Source: Ochrobactrum chromiisoli (lineage in GTDB: Bacteria > Pseudomonadota > Alphaproteobacteria > Rhizobiales > Rhizobiaceae). Taken from it: DNA of 64,000 nt. The notes beneath the pieces are model-generated. The model had not been told where the DNA came from. It worked only from the letters and a program-made list of their open reading frames with translations, and searched no databases. Both the position numbers and the translations under genes were made by a program. The stretch covers positions 62,001-126,000 of the forward strand of contig NZ_JAPHAV010000009.1 in the NCBI RefSeq assembly GCF_026241335.1, written 5' to 3'. Shown here one piece after another: positions 35,607-44,953 of the stretch. The stretch's first letter is position 1, and every line of letters starts with the position of its first letter.

Positions 35607-36394
35607 AAAAGCCTATGCTGTTTCTGGCACAGCTCAGCGTGGCTGTCTTCTTTATTCTGATCTGGCACCTCTTCACCGCGACCCATCTGCTGGGCAACCC
35701 GGTCAAGGCAAGGTTCTTCTTTGCAACGCCGGGCGATGTGGCACAGCGTATCTATAAATGGTTTGCCGGCGCAACGATCTGGTATCATCTCGGCATTACC
35801 CTGCTTGAAGCCATGCTGGCCTTTGCTATCGGCGCAATCGGTGGTGTTTTGATCGGGTTTTGGTTTGCCCGCAAGCTTTTGCTCGCGGCAATCTTTGACC
35901 CCTATGTGAAGGCGGCTAACTCCCTGCCGCGCGTCGTGCTGGCGCCGATTTTTACGCTGTGGCTCGGCCTCGGCATTTGGTCGAAGGTGGCGCTTGGTGT
36001 GTCGCTGGTCTTTTTCATCGTTTTCTTCAACGTCTATCAGGGCGTGAAGGAAGTGAACCAGACAATACTCGCCAATGCACGCATGCTGGGCATGAATGAG
36101 CGTCAACTCCTGCGCAACGTCTATCTGCCGTCCGCGCTGTCGTGGATGTTCTCAAGCCTGCATACGGCTGTCGGCTTTGCGGTCGTCGGCGCAGTCGTCG
36201 GGGAATATCTTGGTTCGTCAGCGGGGCTCGGCTATCTGATCCAGCAGGCTGAAGGCGTGTTCGACGTCACCGGCGTCTTTTCCGGCATGTTGGTGCTCAT
36301 GGCATTCGTGCTTGTCATCGACTGGGGCGTATCCATCGTGGAAGCGCGCCTGCTTGTCTGGCGTCCGAAAACCGCCGGTCATAATGGCGTTTAA
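35603..36394 (+). CDS. ABC transporter permease (SsuC/TauC type)
   Basis: A 263-residue membrane protein with six predicted helices. The EAA-type cytoplasmic loop is ANARMLGMNERQLLRNVYLPSALSWMF, and the C terminus has VGEYLGSSAGLGYLIQQAEG, both typical of the BPD_transp_1 permeases for sulfonates, nitrate or pyrimidine precursors. It starts inside the ATPase gene (ATGA) and is followed 46 nt later by the binding-protein gene. Confidence 0.9.
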   Translation: MKKPMLFLAQLSVAVFFILIWHLFTATHLLGNPVKARFFFATPGDVAQRIYKWFAGATIWYHLGITLLEAMLAFAIGAIGGVLIGFWFARKLLLAAIFDPYVKAANSLPRVVLAPIFTLWLGLGIWSKVALGVSLVFFIVFFNVYQGVKEVNQTILANARMLGMNERQLLRNVYLPSALSWMFSSLHTAVGFAVVGAVVGEYLGSSAGLGYLIQQAEGVFDVTGVFSGMLVLMAFVLVIDWGVSIVEARLLVWRPKTAGHNGV

Positions 36395-36440
36395 AGCGCT
36401 TATGCGCTTCAAAGCCGCAAGGAAATTCAAGGAGAATACA

Positions 36441-37481
36441 ATGAGGACAACGCGTAGAGAGATATTGCTGGGCGCCGCCGCCTTCGGGCTTGCGGATATC
36501 GCCTCACGCCTGCCCGCGCATGCGCAGGATGCCTCCGCCACGCCGGAAAAGCCGGCGCTGATGTTTGGTGTCGGCGGCAAGCCGCTCTTCTATACCCTTC
36601 CGCTCACCATTGCCGAGCGAAAAGGATTTTTCGAAGAAGAAGGCATCAAGGCGACCATCAATGATTTTAGTGGTGGTGCAAAATCTTTGCAGGCGCTGAT
36701 TGGCGGTTCGGTCGATGTAGTCACTGGCGCATATGAACATACCATTCGTATGCAGAACAGGGGGCTGGACATCAAAGCCATCTGCGAGCTTGGTCGTTTT
36801 CCGGGCATCTGCATCGGCGTGCGTAAGGACCTCGCCGACGAGATCAAGACGATTGCCGATCTCAAGGGCCAGAATGTCGGGGTCTCGGCGCCCGGCTCTT
36901 CGACCTCGCTGCTGTTGCAATATGCACTCATCAAAAATGGCCTCTCCGCAGACGCCGCTTCGATTATCGGTGTCGGCGGCGCCGCAAGTGCCATTGCGGC
37001 CATTAAAAATGGCGAAATCGCCGCCCTCGTCCATGTCGATCCGGCCATCATGCAACTGGAAGCGGATGGTGACATCACGCTGCTTCTGGATACGCGTACA
37101 GAAGAAGGCACACGCCAGCTTTTCGGTGGCACGAATCCGGGCGCGACTGTTTATGTGCAGCAAAGCTTCATCAATGCAAACCCGGTGACCACACAGCGCG
37201 TCGTCAATGCTTTCATTAAGGCGCTGAACTGGATTCACAAGGCTTCCGCCGATGATGTCGCTAATGCTGTGCCGGAAAAATATCTGCTGGGTGACCGCGC
37301 GCTGTACAAGACAGGCTTCGAGAAATCCCGTGCCATGTATTCCGAAAACGGCATGATTACAGAAGACGGCTTCAAGAGCCTGTTCGAAATGCTCAAGCTT
37401 CTTGATCCGGAACTGGCAAATGCGGATATTTCATTTGCGCAGACATTCGATCCACGCTTCGTGAAAGCGGCAAAGGTATAA
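36441..37481 (+). CDS. ABC transporter substrate-binding protein (SsuA/THI5-like)
   Basis: A 346-residue exported protein. The N terminus MRTTRREILLGAAAFG has the twin-Arg pattern of Tat signals, with a likely cut near AHA-Q. The mature part contains LPLTIAERKGFFEEEGI and GGAKSLQALIGGSVDVVTG, the usual opening of NMT1/SsuA-like binding proteins. AAGGAGA precedes the ATG; an earlier in-frame start would sit inside the permease gene. The ligand is not predictable (sulfonate, pyrimidine or aromatic acid are all possible). Confidence 0.88.
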   Translation: MRTTRREILLGAAAFGLADIASRLPAHAQDASATPEKPALMFGVGGKPLFYTLPLTIAERKGFFEEEGIKATINDFSGGAKSLQALIGGSVDVVTGAYEHTIRMQNRGLDIKAICELGRFPGICIGVRKDLADEIKTIADLKGQNVGVSAPGSSTSLLLQYALIKNGLSADAASIIGVGGAASAIAAIKNGEIAALVHVDPAIMQLEADGDITLLLDTRTEEGTRQLFGGTNPGATVYVQQSFINANPVTTQRVVNAFIKALNWIHKASADDVANAVPEKYLLGDRALYKTGFEKSRAMYSENGMITEDGFKSLFEMLKLLDPELANADISFAQTFDPRFVKAAKV

Positions 37482-37647
37482 ATTTGTTTTGGGCGGGGGC
37501 AACCGGGAAATTGGCCTCACAGCTTGCGTTCACAGCAATTATAAAAGATTGAACAACAGAGCCAATTCACTATTAACTTCAAATTATTATTATTAGTTTC
37601 CACACTTTCTGTAGACTATAGCAATATACATATTATAAATAATTATA

Positions 37648-38435
37648 ATGAATATCCGGATTGCAGTAATCGCAACAGATTTACTAGCGTCCTGTTATAC
37701 TCATACTGATGAGGTTGGCAAAGCCGGCTTCGACGAGATCTTATCCCGTGGCATATTGAAAGTTGGAACCACTGGCGATTACAGTCCTTTCACATTCAAA
37801 GACCCCAAAACCGGTGAATATCAAGGTTTCGATATCGACCTTGCAAAAAATCTCGCAAACCCGCTCGGTGTTCGTATTGAATTTGTACCAACCAGTTGGC
37901 CGACTTTGACACAGGATTTTAACAGCCATAAATTCGATATCGCCATGGGAGGCATATCAATCACGTTGGAACGTCAGAAAATGGGACTTTTCTCGTTTCC
38001 TTATTTGCAAGACGGTAAAGCGCCAATTGCACGCTGTGCGGATCACAATCAATACATTTCGCTTGCAGATATCGACAAGCCGAATGTCAAGGTAATCGTA
38101 AACCCAGGGGGACAAATGAAAAATTTGTACGTACCCACATTAAACATGCTCAAATTGCCCTATGGAATGACAACACCACAATTTTTGACCAGATCGCACA
38201 GGGGAAAGCAGATGTTCTGATTACTGATGCATCTGAAACACGGCATCAGCAAGATATCCATCCTGGGGTGCTATGTGAAATCAATCCAGATAAGCCTTTC
38301 AACTCATTTGAAAAAGCATACTGGATACAACCAATACCTTTCTTTGCTGCTTTCGTCGATCAGTGGTTACATCAATCAAAACGCGATGGCACTTATAAAG
38401 CAATATATCAAAAATGGTTCAAACAATCTGAATAG
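37648..38435 (+). pseudogene. pheC: Frameshifted periplasmic cyclohexadienyl dehydratase (PheC-like)
   Basis: Frame 1 gives a PheC-like start: ILSRGILKVGTTGDYSPFTF, GFDIDLAKNLA, FVPTSWPTLTQDF, FDIAMGGISITLERQ and VIVNPGG. At the G5 run 38107-38111 the family sequence jumps one frame: TNEKFVRTHIKHAQIALW, TIFDQIAQGKADVLITDASE and FVDQWLHQSKRDG continue to a TAG at 38435. One missing base in the G run explains it. A short leader with LLASC could be a lipoprotein signal. The intact enzyme would dehydrate prephenate or arogenate in the periplasm. A true mutation, phase variation or a sequencing error cannot be told apart here. Confidence 0.82.
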
Positions 38436-38583
38436 TCCCATGCCTTGCGAGATACAGCCAATCTTTGCGGCGAAGGTTATAATCCCTTGCTGCAACGCGT
38501 AGGTAGTAGCGAAAGGACGGACGGATTAAGCGAGTTTGACGGCGTGCCTACCGTAGCCCAAAAAGCAACAAGGAGTTCGGCGC

Positions 38584-40092
38584 ATGAGCAATCATCTGTT
38601 CGACGCGATCCGCCTGGGTATCCGGCCTGACGCGCCTTTCCTTGAAACGGTGGGCGGCGCGACATGGACCTACGGCGACATGCTGAAGCACTCTGCCCGT
38701 TTGGCGGCGGCTCTGATCAAGCGGAACGTGCAGCCGGGCGACCGCGTTGCTGTGCAGGTCGAAAAGAGCCCGGAGGCGCTGATGCTCTATCTCGCCTGCA
38801 TTCGGGCCGGAGCGGTCTACCTTCCGCTGAACACTGCCTATACACTTGCCGAACTCGACTATTTCATGGACGATGCGGAGCCGCGCCTCGTGGTCTGCAC
38901 CCCGAAGGCGAGAAGCGGTCTTGAGCAGATTGCGGCTTTAAGGAGCGCTGCCGTCGAAACTCTTGACGAGGAAGGCGGCGGCAGCCTGATGGCGCTCGCC
39001 TCCGGCGAGACGGGCGAGTTCGAGGATGTCGCGCGCGGCCCGGACGACCTCGCCGCCATCCTCTACACATCGGGCACCACCGGACGTTCAAAAGGCGCAA
39101 TGCTGTCGCACGACAACCTGCTTTCCAACGCCGCGACGCTGCGCGACTGCTGGCGCTTCACGAGCGCCGACCGGCTGATCCATGCCCTACCGATCTTCCA
39201 CACGCACGGCCTTTTCGTCGCCTCCAACGTTACGATGCTCGCCGGCGCATCAATGTATTTCCTGCCGAAATTCGATTGCGATCAGGCGCTGGCGCTGATG
39301 CCGACGGCGACAGTGATGATGGGTGTGCCGACCTTCTATGTCCGGCTGATCCAGAGCGCGGACCTGACGCCCGAAAGAACCGCCAATATGCGGCTCTTCG
39401 TTTCTGGTTCCGCGCCGCTTTTGGCTGAAACGCACCGCCAGTTCGCGGCCATGACCGGCCATCATATCCTTGAGCGCTACGGCATGACCGAGACGAACAT
39501 GAACACTTCCAATCCCTATGACGGTGAACGTGTGGCCGGAACCGTCGGCGTCCCGCTGCCGGGCGTTTCGCTGCGCATCACCGAGCCGGAAAGCGGCAAA
39601 CCGGTTCCCGATGGCGAAACCGGTATGATCGAGATAAAGGGTCCAAATGTTTTCCAGGGCTACTGGCACATGCAGGAAAAGACCGCATCGGAATTCCGCG
39701 ACGGTTTCTTCATCACCGGCGATCTCGGCGTGATCGACGCGCGCGGTTATGTCCACATCGTCGGCCGCAGTAAGGACCTTGTCATTTCCGGCGGCTACAA
39801 CATCTATCCGAAAGAAGTCGAAACCGAGATCGACCAGCTGCCGGGCGTCTTCGAAAGCGCCGTCATCGGCGTTCCACATCCCGAATTCGGCGAAGGCGTC
39901 ACCGCGGTGATCGTGCGCAAGGATGGCGTAACACTTGAAGAAGAAGACGTGCTTTTCGCGCTCAACGAGAGGCTGGCCCGCTACAAGCAGCCAAAGCGCA
40001 TCCTGTTCGTCGCCGACCTGCCACGCAACACCATGGGCAAGGTGCAAAAGAACATCCTGCGTCAAACCTATGCGAACCTCTATCAAGTGTAG
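38584..40092 (+). CDS. matB: Malonyl-CoA synthetase
   Basis: A 502-residue acyl-CoA synthetase, the size of Rhizobium MatB. Core motifs: ILYTSGTTGRSKGAMLSH (A3), PIFHTHGLF, LERYGMTETNMNTSNP (A5), ITGDLGVIDARGYVHIVGR (A7) and the catalytic Lys in RNTMGKVQKNIL (A10). The RYGMTE(T) and HTHGL pattern matches malonate-activating enzymes. AAGGAG precedes the ATG. The gene is noticeably richer in G+C than the flanks and stands without matA (decarboxylase) or a transporter, suggesting transfer or loss of partners. Confidence 0.83.
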   Translation: MSNHLFDAIRLGIRPDAPFLETVGGATWTYGDMLKHSARLAAALIKRNVQPGDRVAVQVEKSPEALMLYLACIRAGAVYLPLNTAYTLAELDYFMDDAEPRLVVCTPKARSGLEQIAALRSAAVETLDEEGGGSLMALASGETGEFEDVARGPDDLAAILYTSGTTGRSKGAMLSHDNLLSNAATLRDCWRFTSADRLIHALPIFHTHGLFVASNVTMLAGASMYFLPKFDCDQALALMPTATVMMGVPTFYVRLIQSADLTPERTANMRLFVSGSAPLLAETHRQFAAMTGHHILERYGMTETNMNTSNPYDGERVAGTVGVPLPGVSLRITEPESGKPVPDGETGMIEIKGPNVFQGYWHMQEKTASEFRDGFFITGDLGVIDARGYVHIVGRSKDLVISGGYNIYPKEVETEIDQLPGVFESAVIGVPHPEFGEGVTAVIVRKDGVTLEEEDVLFALNERLARYKQPKRILFVADLPRNTMGKVQKNILRQTYANLYQV

Positions 40093-40790
40093 GGTTCTGC
40101 CGCGATTTTTTCACTTTTATTGCGGAATTTGATGCAATCTTTTTTCAATGCGCTGGGTGTCAGCAAGCTCAGGAGCAGCAATGACTGACACGAGCGTCCG
40201 AGGAAACCGAAGAAACAGCCCAACACAATTAGAGCGCATTTCGATCTGATTGGATCAAATCAGCAGACATGTATCGTGGATTTACCGGAACCGAACCGGA
40301 TGAATATCAAACTGCAGGCCTTACAGAAGCGGTTATTTATAAGGATTATACCCGCGAGGCTGTTGAGGTGAAAGCGGCGGTTCGTGGCCCATCCAGTATA
40401 GCTAAACTTCGGCAATTGCTTTGCCTATGCTTGCGCCAAGGCAAATCACCTACCATTGTTGTTCAAAAACAATGATTTTACGCATACTGCCATCAAGCAG
40501 ACTTGAAAAAGGTTATAAAGCATAAAATATTAGGCGAATTAAAATATCTCAGTGTTTCTTTACAACGACCCTTCCGATTCTTGTAAGATCATGCCATCTC
40601 TCCACTTTCTTGGTTCTCAATCTGGCTGTACCTTTTCCGGCTATTTGATAAGTCTCTTTAGACAAGTCGCTCATGCGAACGGGCTCTAGTCGCTTGCGCT
40701 CACCAAGCCTGCTTAAAGCGGTCTTGGACATGCGGTTACGATGGTTCTTTCGCAAAGTTTTTTGTGACAAACTCTTTGAAAGGCGACTGA
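40093..40790. other. Spacer of apparent gene debris between matB and lysR
   Basis: No confident gene is found in about 700 bp. An ATG at 40181 with GGAG upstream opens MTDTSVRGNRRNSPTQLE and is cut short by a TTAGAGCG repeat fragment (40229-40264) that brings a stop, so it may be the surviving start of a truncated gene. A further stretch (40269-40475) reads as open sequence without family resemblance. The last 200 bp should contain the lysR promoter. Confidence 0.35.
40229..40264. repeat. Fragment of dispersed repeat
   Basis: TTAGAGCGCATTTCG followed by CTGATTGGATCAAATCAG resembles the left end plus the hairpin of class I repeats. Only this part remains. Confidence 0.4.
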
Positions 40791-41699
40791 ATGTTGACGC
40801 TCCGCCAGATAGAAGTGATCCGCGCGATCATGGTGACAGGCACAATCGCTGGCGCTGCAAAACTGCTCAATGTATCAGCGCCCGGCCTTAGCAGGCTGAT
40901 GAAATATTCCGAAGACTCGCTCGGCGTAAGGCTGTTTGATCGGCGCGGCGGGCGATATGTCCCTACGCCACAGGCGAGAAATATCTTTGATCTTCTCGAT
41001 ACGGTTCACCGGAAAATCGAAGATCTTCAATCAGCTGTTACGGATCTGAGCAAGGGAAAGGCGCAGGAACTCTGCGTGGCATCGGTGCCAAGCATTGCCA
41101 ATGTCATGATACCACGCACTGTTGCGAAACTTCGCGAGCGTTATCCAGATATTCATCTTGACCTCGACATTCTTAAGATTGAGGAAGCTGTCGATTATCT
41201 TCTCCTGGGACGCGGCGAAATTGTTGCGATTTCATCGCGGTTTGATCACCCTCTTATCCATTTTGAGCCGCTTACAACGGGACGGCTTTTATGCATCGTG
41301 CCGGAACATAGCCCTCTTGCATCACGCAGCAAGATAACCCCTCTGGAAATGTCGCAATATCCACTCATCGGGATCAATCCAAAAGATCCTTATGGGGCGA
41401 TCATGGCTGCAATGTTCACCAATGCGGGTCTTGATTATAAAATGAACATCAAAGCGCGATTTGGATCGACTGTGTGCAGCCTTGTTGCGGCCGGATTGGG
41501 CATCGCGATCATTGACGAGTTTACGGTGGCACATGCGGTCGTAAGGGGCCTCAAAAGCATTCCAATTGATGCTGAAAACAACTTTAATACCTATATCGCT
41601 TATCGCAACGATATCCCCCTCTCCGTTTATGCCGATCATTTTGTGCAGCTGCTTCGTACAGAAATGAATGCTGTCAGTTCATTCGCAGATATTGATTGA
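40791..41699 (+). CDS. LysR-family transcriptional regulator
   Basis: A 302-residue LysR protein. The winged helix is LTLRQIEVIRAIMVTGTIAG, AAKLLNVSAPGLSRLMKYSE and LGVRLFDRRGGRYVPT; the effector domain (about 90-295) includes CVASVPSIANVMIPRTVAKL and GLGIAIIDEF. It precedes the dehydroshikimate dehydratase gene on the same strand with a 200-bp gap, so it is a likely regulator of that gene. The effector is probably a hydroaromatic acid by context only. Confidence 0.88.
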   Translation: MLTLRQIEVIRAIMVTGTIAGAAKLLNVSAPGLSRLMKYSEDSLGVRLFDRRGGRYVPTPQARNIFDLLDTVHRKIEDLQSAVTDLSKGKAQELCVASVPSIANVMIPRTVAKLRERYPDIHLDLDILKIEEAVDYLLLGRGEIVAISSRFDHPLIHFEPLTTGRLLCIVPEHSPLASRSKITPLEMSQYPLIGINPKDPYGAIMAAMFTNAGLDYKMNIKARFGSTVCSLVAAGLGIAIIDEFTVAHAVVRGLKSIPIDAENNFNTYIAYRNDIPLSVYADHFVQLLRTEMNAVSSFADID

Positions 41700-41899
41700 A
41701 CAGCCTCAAAAATTAACATCATGTTATGCAAGGCGGCACATTTGGTATGCGATATTATCATCGACATGCATTACGCTGATAACCTGAACACAGAATAGCA
41801 ATCCAGCAGCTATTTTTGCGATTTAAGACCCGGTTCCGCGTTAAGCCGATTCAATCTGCAAAACACGTATCAGCACAGCCTCAATCAGGAGCGCATGTC

Positions 41900-43786
41900 A
41901 TGAAAACGTCGATAGCGACCGTTTCCATTAGTGGAGATCTGCAACAGAAACTTGAGGCCATTGCGAAGGCTGGCTTTGATGGTGTCGAGATATTCGAGAA
42001 TGATTTTCTCACTTTTGATGAGAGCCCACAGCAAGTGGGCCGCATGGCGCGAGACCTTGGGCTGGACATTACGCTTTTTCAGCCTTTTCGTGATTTCGAG
42101 GGTATGCCGGAGCCCTTGCGCAGCCGAACTTTCGACCGGGCAGAACGCAAGTTCGATTTGATGCAGGAGCTGGGCACAGATCTTATTCTCGTGTGTTCAA
42201 ATGTATCCCCTGCGGCTCTTGGTGGCATCGACAGGGCTGCTGACGATTTTCATGCGCTTGGCGAAAGAGCAGCAAAGCGGGGCCTGCGTGTGGGATACGA
42301 AGCGCTTGCATGGGGACGACATATTCATGACCACCGCGATGCATGGGAAATTGTGCGGCGTGCTGATCATCAAAATGTTGGACTTATTCTCGACAGTTTT
42401 CATACGCTGGCGCGCAAAATCGATGTAAATTCGATCCGCTCAATCCCCAAGGATAAGCTCTTCATTGTTCAAATGGCCGATGCGCCGCTGATTGACATGG
42501 ATCTGCTTTATTGGAGCCGCCACTATCGCAACATGCCCGGAGAAGGCGACCTGCCGGTTCTGGACTTCATGCGTGCAGTCGCCGCGACAGGCTATGACGG
42601 CTATTTTTCCCTCGAAATTTTCAACGATCAGTTTCGAGGTGGCTTGCCTGCTTCGATTGCCGAAGATGGGCATAGATCACTTATCTATCTCGGTGATCAG
42701 GTGAAGCGCATTGAGGCCGCAAGCCATTTAACGGTCTCTGAAATGCCGGAGCGAGCAAAAGTGGATCGTGTTGGGTTCATCGAGTTTGCTGCCAACGCAG
42801 AGAATGGGAAGAGACTTGGCCAGGTCTTTTCCACTTTGGGCTTTGCCCTTGTCGGAAAGCACCGGACCAAAGATGTACGCGTCTATCGTCAGGGTGCGAT
42901 ATATCTCGTTATCAACACGGATATTCGCGGCTTTGCAAGCACGGCTTACGCGATGCATGGACCAACAGCCTACGCGATTGGACTGAGCGTGGATGATGCT
43001 GCCGCGGCGCTGGAACGAGCCGTTGCATTGGGCGCGGAACCCTTTGAGCAACCGCTTGATCCGGGAGAAATCGGCAAGCCTGCGATCCGTGGCGTTGGCG
43101 GCGGATTGATTTATTTTCTTGATGAGAAAACTGATCTCGGCCGTATTTTCGATATTGAATTCGAGCATGTTGCAAATTCAGGTGATACCGGCGGGATCGG
43201 TCTCACGCATATCGACCATATTGCGCAGACAATGAAGTTCGATGAACTTTTGACGTGGCTTTTATTTTATACGTCGATCACGGATGCACATAAATCACCG
43301 ATGGTCGATATTGTCGATCCAGCAGGGGTTGTGCGCAGTCAGGTTATTGAAAACGCAAGCGGGACGCTGCGCATTACGCTCAATGGCGCTGAAAATCACC
43401 GCACGTTGGCAGGACGCTTTATTGCTGAAACGTTTGGTTCCGGCATACAGCATCTGGCATTCGCGACAGATGATATATTTGCGACAGCCGCCGCACTTCG
43501 CGAAAACGGCTTTCCAATGCTCGAAATCTCCCCCAACTATTATGACGATCTTGAAGCGCGTTTTGGCCTGGAGCCAGCATTTACCGATCGATTAAAGGCA
43601 GCCAATTTGCTGTATGATCGCGATGATGGGGGCGAATATTTTCAGCTCTACAGCCCAAATGACGAACAAGGCTTTTTCTTCGAGATCGTTCAACGCAGCG
43701 GTTATGCTGGATATGGCGCAGCGAACGCTATCTTCAGAATAGCTGCACTGCGCCGTTATCTTCGCCCCGCAGGCATGCCGAAATAA
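41900..43786 (+). CDS. quiC: 3-Dehydroshikimate dehydratase with HPPD-like C-terminal domain
   Basis: A 628-residue two-domain protein like QuiC1 of Pseudomonas. The N-terminal TIM barrel (1-280) has the metal ligands in VGYEALAWGRHIHDH (Glu), LILDSFHTLAR (Asp), FIVQMADAP (Gln) and GYFSLEIFND (Glu). It makes protocatechuate from 3-dehydroshikimate. The C-terminal vicinal-oxygen-chelate part resembles 4-hydroxyphenylpyruvate dioxygenase and keeps candidate ligands HIDHIAQ (His), IQHLAFATDD (His) and FFFEIVQRSGYAGYG (Glu). CAGGAG precedes the ATG. It links hydroaromatic acid use to the protocatechuate pathway. Confidence 0.88.
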   Translation: MKTSIATVSISGDLQQKLEAIAKAGFDGVEIFENDFLTFDESPQQVGRMARDLGLDITLFQPFRDFEGMPEPLRSRTFDRAERKFDLMQELGTDLILVCSNVSPAALGGIDRAADDFHALGERAAKRGLRVGYEALAWGRHIHDHRDAWEIVRRADHQNVGLILDSFHTLARKIDVNSIRSIPKDKLFIVQMADAPLIDMDLLYWSRHYRNMPGEGDLPVLDFMRAVAATGYDGYFSLEIFNDQFRGGLPASIAEDGHRSLIYLGDQVKRIEAASHLTVSEMPERAKVDRVGFIEFAANAENGKRLGQVFSTLGFALVGKHRTKDVRVYRQGAIYLVINTDIRGFASTAYAMHGPTAYAIGLSVDDAAAALERAVALGAEPFEQPLDPGEIGKPAIRGVGGGLIYFLDEKTDLGRIFDIEFEHVANSGDTGGIGLTHIDHIAQTMKFDELLTWLLFYTSITDAHKSPMVDIVDPAGVVRSQVIENASGTLRITLNGAENHRTLAGRFIAETFGSGIQHLAFATDDIFATAAALRENGFPMLEISPNYYDDLEARFGLEPAFTDRLKAANLLYDRDDGGEYFQLYSPNDEQGFFFEIVQRSGYAGYGAANAIFRIAALRRYLRPAGMPK

Positions 43787-43891
43787 AAAAGATCATAGAC
43801 GGTGCCGTGATGGGATCGGCAGTCAGCGCCGTGAAATCACATCTGAGATTTTTCCAAAAATTCTCGCTGCCACGGCTCGATGTAGAGCCTC

Positions 43892-44006
43892 AAGAGCGTG
43901 TCGCGCTGAATGATACCTAATACGCTCACTCTATCTTCTTGTTTTTACGCATATCGTTCTCGGATCGTAGCAGGAATAGAAATCAGTCTGGTGGGCTGAT
44001 TTCTCC
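43892..44006. repeat. Dispersed repeat, class II, reaching into the aroE-like gene
   Basis: Begins AGAGCGTGTCGCG, continues through the TAATACGCTCACTCTATCTTC and TTTTTACGCATATCG segments and ends with the ATCAG...CTGAT palindrome also seen in the 55.2-kb copy. The last part (43983-44006) encodes the C-terminal residues EISPPD and the TGA stop of the aroE-like gene, so the repeat has become coding sequence. Confidence 0.75.
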
Positions 44007-44855
44007 GCAAAGGCGGCCGTTGCTTTTCGGGGCGTGCTTTAACTGCGCACGAAGCAGTTTCTTATCAATGTCTTGTCCGGCAAAGAGGTTAAACGCGTCC
44101 ACACCTTGATGAAAAAACAGCTCATAGCCGGAAATGCAGGTCGCTCCTGAAAGCGTGGCTTCCGTTAGAAACTGGGTGTCAACGGGAGTGTAGACCGCAT
44201 CAAAGACCCAGCGTCTTTTAGCCAGAAGATGCGTCGGAAATGCTGAACCGGGGTAGCCAACCATGCCAAGAGGCGTGGAGTTCACCAAGCCATCAGCATT
44301 TGCGCAAGCGCTCTCGATAGTCTTGACCGCAAGCGCCTGTATGTCAGGGAAAGTTCTTTTGATTGCAGAGACAAGCTGTTCCGCACGTTCAAGGGCAGGG
44401 TCAAAAATGCGAATGCTTTTAGCGCCGAGAGTGGCAAGGCCGAAAGCGATCGCCTTCCCAACCCCGCCTGCACCAGCCATTGCAACATGTCCCGGCGCAT
44501 CATTGGGAAACGCGTTGCGATATGCTGTCTGAAAGCCAGAGAAGTCAGTATTGTAGCCTGTTGCCAGCCCATCTTCGAAAATGGCGGTGTTGCAAGCGCC
44601 CAAGGCTTGTACGGTCGGACAATTCACCGTGAGACGTTCAAAAACCATCTCCTTATAGGGGAACGTTATATTCACCCCACGATAGCCCCCTTCTCCTGCA
44701 CACCAATCGAAAAGCGCGTGGAAATCCTGGTTACGCTCTCTGGGGATGAGCGCGTCATATGTCACCTCAAGCCCGACAATCTCGCCCGCCAAGCGATGCA
44801 GTCGCGGCGAACTGGACGCAAGAATATTGTCTCCGATCAAACCAAGCTTAATCAT
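43983..44855 (-). CDS. Shikimate/quinate dehydrogenase-like protein (AroE family)
   Basis: A 290-residue AroE homologue. Seen: LASSSPRLHRLAG (substrate serines; the usual SPxxHN has Arg for Asn), VNITFPYKEMV (catalytic Lys), NTDFSGF (catalytic Asp), the nucleotide motif AGAGGVGKAIAFGLATLG, and NSTPLGM. It would oxidise shikimate or quinate with NAD(P). I prefer ATG 44855, 7 nt after GGAGG, over a GTG 6 nt earlier. The catabolic setting favours a quinate/shikimate-degrading role over aromatic biosynthesis. The C terminus EISPPD comes from an inserted repeat. Confidence 0.82.
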   Translation of the reverse strand: MIKLGLIGDNILASSSPRLHRLAGEIVGLEVTYDALIPRERNQDFHALFDWCAGEGGYRGVNITFPYKEMVFERLTVNCPTVQALGACNTAIFEDGLATGYNTDFSGFQTAYRNAFPNDAPGHVAMAGAGGVGKAIAFGLATLGAKSIRIFDPALERAEQLVSAIKRTFPDIQALAVKTIESACANADGLVNSTPLGMVGYPGSAFPTHLLAKRRWVFDAVYTPVDTQFLTEATLSGATCISGYELFFHQGVDAFNLFAGQDIDKKLLRAQLKHAPKSNGRLCGEISPPD

Positions 44856-44953
44856 GCTCACTCCTCCCCGTCAAAATCACTTTAACGATACAATGGAGAA
44901 AGCTAAAATCAAATGGTGTTTTAAGTTTTATCAGATATTTCTTCTATTATCTG

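Noticed and set aside
40549-40770. 73-residue basic frame on the minus strand upstream of lysR
   Set aside because: No family resemblance, no good start signal, and it would occupy the lysR promoter region.
44932-44953. CAGATA/TATCTG inverted repeat after the first tandem gntR gene
   Set aside because: Short arms with a 10-nt gap and no T-run; could be chance in an AT-rich gap.
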